From contig NZ_FCOK02000044.1 of the NCBI RefSeq assembly GCF_001544555.2, forward strand, positions 1 to 64,000: a stretch of DNA of 64,000 bases, in the 5' to 3' direction. Position numbers and translations under genes: made by a program. A model generated the notes under the pieces. That model saw only the letters and a list, made by a program, of their open reading frames with translations. It was not told the DNA's origin and did not search any database. This document shows, piece after piece, positions 61,841-64,000 of the stretch (the first letter of the stretch is position 1; each line of letters starts with the position of its first letter). Source of the DNA: Caballeronia udeis. GTDB taxonomy: Bacteria; Pseudomonadota; Gammaproteobacteria; Burkholderiales; Burkholderiaceae.

Positions 61841-62617
61841 ATGAAACCTGTGAAGCCAAACCGCGTGAGCGTAGACCGCGAGTCGCTGATCATCGACGTT
61901 CGCCGCGAACTCGACATGCCGTCCCGCCGCCTGTTCGGCAAGCGCATTGTGACGCTCGGCGGCCTCGCGATGCTGGCCGGTTGCAGTATCTCGGACGACA
62001 AATCCGTTGAGACCTTCCTCAGCCGAGTCTCTCGCCTGAATGATACCGTGCAAGGCTGGCTATTCGATCCGAACCGCATGGCGCCGACCTATACCGAAGC
62101 GCAGATCACGCGGCCGTTTCCGTTCAATGCGTTCTACGGCATTGACGACGTTCCTGTCGTGGACGGTTCCGACTTCCGCCTGAAAGTAAGCGGGTTGGTG
62201 CAGAACACGAAAACGTGGACCTTGCCCGAGCTCTACGCGTTGCCGAAAGCCGAGCAGATCACGCGGCATATCTGCGTGGAAGGGTGGAGTGCAATCGGAC
62301 GTTGGGGCGGCACGCCGTTCTCGGAGTTCCTGAAGCGGGTGGGGGCGGACACAACGGCGAAATATGTCGGTTTCAAATGCGCGGACGATTACTACGAAAG
62401 TATCGACATGCCGACTGCCTTGCATTCGCAGACGCTGTTGACCTTCACCTTCGACGGCCAGCAATTGCCACCCAAATATGGTTATCCCATAAAGTTAAGG
62501 ATGCCTACTAAATTAGGCTATAAAAATCCGAAGCACATCATGGAGATTTTCGTCACGAACAAATTCCCTGGCGGCTATTGGGTCGATCAGGGCTACAACT
62601 GGTTCGGAGGTTCCTGA
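61841..62617 (+). CDS. MsrP/YedY-like molybdopterin oxidoreductase
   Basis: The 258-aa protein of the sulfite-oxidase fold has the Mo-ligating Cys145 (TRHICVEGWSAIGRWGG) and NAFYGIDDVPVVDGSDFRLK in the domain core. The N-terminus has SRRLFGKR followed by a hydrophobic stretch and LAGC, suggesting Tat export as a lipoprotein. MsrP reduces methionine sulfoxide in periplasmic proteins. The following gene encodes a methionine-rich peptide that could be its substrate. Confidence 0.88.
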   Translation: MKPVKPNRVSVDRESLIIDVRRELDMPSRRLFGKRIVTLGGLAMLAGCSISDDKSVETFLSRVSRLNDTVQGWLFDPNRMAPTYTEAQITRPFPFNAFYGIDDVPVVDGSDFRLKVSGLVQNTKTWTLPELYALPKAEQITRHICVEGWSAIGRWGGTPFSEFLKRVGADTTAKYVGFKCADDYYESIDMPTALHSQTLLTFTFDGQQLPPKYGYPIKLRMPTKLGYKNPKHIMEIFVTNKFPGGYWVDQGYNWFGGS

Positions 62618-62706
62618 CGTCACGAGAGATCGAGACACGTCGCGGCGCCAGGTACTTCGATTCACCCCGGTACGACCGGATACTTTCACTCCAGCAAGAG
62701 GTTGAT

Positions 62707-62955
62707 ATGAAACTGTTCATCACCGCAGCACTCGCAGCAACGTTGGCCCTGAGCGGCTCCATGGCATTCGCCCAGGCAAGCGATGCGATGGCCCACGATT
62801 CAATGGCGAAGGACACCATGTCCAAGGATGCAATGTCGAAAGACTCAATGTCGAAAGATGCGATGAAGAAGGACGCGATGAAGAAGGATGACAAGATGAA
62901 AAAGAACGACGCAATGGGCATGGGCCATCCGGCTTCGGGCGCGATGGCGCAGTAA
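62707..62955 (+). CDS. exported methionine-rich repeat peptide, MrpX-like
   Basis: The 82-aa protein has a signal peptide (1-22, SGSMAFA) and a mature chain of about 60 residues made of DxM/KDAM repeats (SDAMAHDSMAKDTMSKDAMS, KDSMSKDAMKKDAMKKDDKM) with 11 Met. As in the Azospira MrpX, the Met residues could be oxidised by hypochlorite or other oxidants and then reduced by the MsrP-like enzyme encoded upstream. AGAGG precedes the ATG. It probably belongs to the same operon. Confidence 0.85.
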   Translation: MKLFITAALAATLALSGSMAFAQASDAMAHDSMAKDTMSKDAMSKDSMSKDAMKKDAMKKDDKMKKNDAMGMGHPASGAMAQ

Positions 62956-63316
62956 TCCGCGCGGTAGTCTGCGCAGCAATCTGTCCACGCATCGAAAGCG
63001 GTTCTACGGGTGTGCTTGAACCGCTTTCGATTGCGCTTTCACCTTCCGTCCATGCTCCCGGCATCGGCGCGATCATCAAGCTCGGGCACGAAGAAACACT
63101 GTTCATCCCTCCCGGGATGCCAGTAGCCTGCGGCGCCCAACGTACCACCATTCCCGTCCACGCCTTGTTCGAACCCGCCCCCCGGATTTTTGGCGAGTTT
63201 TAATCGAGGATATCGACCAAGTGCGGCATGTCCGCCACATTCGCCCCCAAACCCATCATTTTGATAAACAATAACGGCACCGCACGAACTCGTGAGCCTT
63301 GAACCCAACGCCATCA
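62956..63316. other. gap with a terminator hairpin
   Basis: No gene is recognised. It holds the perfect 14-base-pair hairpin at 62991-63031, described separately. The rest, up to the dipeptidase gene, is unremarkable. Confidence 0.5.
62991..63031 (+). terminator. 14-base-pair hairpin after the MrpX-like gene
   Basis: ATCGAAAGCGGTTC and GAACCGCTTTCGAT are perfect complements with a 13-base loop, 36 bases after the stop. T-rich sequence follows only weakly. Confidence 0.65.
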
Positions 63317-63880
63317 ATGCCCGATCACCGTTTGCTAGCCATCACTCCTGAAACCCACCGCGTCGCGATCGACCTGATCTACGCAACCGATCGCAACCTG
63401 ACAGGCAAGCCGATCTACAAGACGGCACATTGCTTGCTCCTGGCTCCCGCCGAAGCCGCCCTGAAGAAAGCCGTCGAGCTGGCGGCCAACATTGGCATGA
63501 CGCTGAAAATATTCGACGCCTACCGTCCGCCGCAAGCCCAGCAGGTGCTTTGGGACTTCCTTCCCGACCCGACCTACATAGCCGACCTCAAGCGCGGCTC
63601 GAACCATAGCCGGGGCACGGCGATCGACCTGACGCTGGTCGATGCGCAAGGCCTGGACCTCGATATGGGCACGGGTTTCGACGAGATGTCGATCGCCTCC
63701 GAACACTTCCATCCCGGTTTGCCGGAGCATGTGCAGCGTAACCGTACGTTGTTGCTCGGCGTGATGCACGGCGCTGGCTTTACTCATATTCCCAGCGAGT
63801 GGTGGCACTACGAATTACCCGGCTCGCGCGCACTGGACCTGATCGACAACGCCGACAGCGGCCCCTTGCGCCTTATGTAA
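63317..63880 (+). CDS. ddpX: D-alanyl-D-alanine dipeptidase
   Basis: The ATG at 63317 gives 187 aa (TTG at 63299 is less likely). VanX/DdpX motifs are FDAYRPPQAQQVLWD (Arg for substrate binding), the zinc motif NHSRGTAIDLTLVD (His, Asp) and the catalytic Glu/zinc His in EWWHYEL. It hydrolyses D-Ala-D-Ala dipeptide released from cell wall, for reuse of D-Ala. In E. coli ddpX is followed by peptide ABC transporter genes; the next gene here may be such a binding protein. Confidence 0.92.
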   Translation: MPDHRLLAITPETHRVAIDLIYATDRNLTGKPIYKTAHCLLLAPAEAALKKAVELAANIGMTLKIFDAYRPPQAQQVLWDFLPDPTYIADLKRGSNHSRGTAIDLTLVDAQGLDLDMGTGFDEMSIASEHFHPGLPEHVQRNRTLLLGVMHGAGFTHIPSEWWHYELPGSRALDLIDNADSGPLRLM

Positions 63881-63935
63881 CCGCAGCCGCACGGAACACG
63901 CATGACATCTCATCAACATTCCTCACGGAGCGAGT

Positions 63936-64000
63936 ATGAAACGGGTATTGTGCAACGCGCTGGCAGCCCTCGCGGCAGCGTCAACTCTGATGCTTGCCGG
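63936..64000 (+). CDS. exported protein, 5' end only
   Basis: GGAG lies 6-7 bases before the ATG. Twenty-one codons are visible (MKRVLCNALAALAAASTLML), a signal peptide. By context (downstream of ddpX) it could be the substrate-binding protein of a peptide ABC transporter, but this is a guess. The gene continues past the window. Confidence 0.55.
   Translation, partial: MKRVLCNALAALAAASTLMLA

Noticed and set aside
63877..63902. GTAACC-N16-CGCA before the last partial gene
   Set aside because: Correct spacing, but the -10 is CGCA rather than CGAA. Not counted among the SigF-type promoters.

Overview
The window looks like a chromosomal stretch of a Burkholderiales bacterium of the Paraburkholderia/Caballeronia type. 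Protein similarities recalled from memory (YtcA-MdtNOP-like efflux, EtfBA, NrsF/SigF, PoxB) and the high-GC codon use of most genes point that way. The GC-rich backbone is broken by visibly AT-richer patches (about 1-4.3 kb, 6.0-7.7 kb, 19.8-23.2 kb, 38.9-39.9 kb) that carry decayed insertion sequences, a toxin-antitoxin pair or catabolic cassettes.

Layout. 0-4.4 kb: the 5' end of a BamA-like gene, a hypothetical gene, an orphan ECF sigma factor and a ROK regulator. 4.1-7.4 kb: a RidA-aminotransferase pair divergent from a LysR regulator, bracketed by two decayed IS6-family transposase remnants. 7.7-12.7 kb: an AEC transporter with NAD-malic enzyme, then pyruvate:quinone oxidoreductase PoxB. 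12.7-17.8 kb: a four-gene ytcA-mdtN-mdtO-mdtP-like tripartite efflux operon. 17.9-19.6 kb: a MucR/Ros regulator and an AraC regulator. 19.8-23.2 kb: LysR, an MFS permease and a class II aldolase-family protein.

23.4-36.3 kb is a coherent fatty-acid to medium-chain-length polyhydroxyalkanoate locus: AlkK-like acyl-CoA synthetase, MaoC hydratase, class II PHA synthase, phasin and PHA depolymerase, followed by a large AlkS/MalT-type LuxR regulator, EtfBA, an acyl-CoA dehydrogenase and an OmpW-family porin. A recurring palindromic element (CTCCCC-N4..6-GGGGGAT) lies in front of the synthetase, the LuxR regulator, MucR and AraC, which suggests a shared regulon.

36.3-49 kb is mixed: two SDR genes with a TetR regulator and duplicated operators, a HigBA-like toxin-antitoxin pair with a perfect palindromic operator, a TrxR-like ferredoxin-NADP reductase, GST, alpha/beta hydrolase, an OmpR-EnvZ-type two-component system, small secreted proteins, an exported beta-carbonic anhydrase with two DUF190 proteins, and ThpR. 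49.1-54.7 kb: TonB-ExbD-ExbB-TonB-dependent receptor, divergent from a COG0523 GTPase preceded by a Zur-like palindrome; this is probably a zinc acquisition locus.

54.7-63 kb appears to be a SigF/NrsF oxidative-stress neighbourhood. An ECF sigma factor and its NrsF-type anti-sigma share the region with a DUF1223 gene, a drug-efflux MFS gene, and a cytochrome b561 / MsrP-like molybdoenzyme / methionine-rich secreted peptide set. Four exact copies of GTAACC-N16-CGAA lie upstream of these units. The window ends with a D-Ala-D-Ala dipeptidase and the 5' end of an exported protein.
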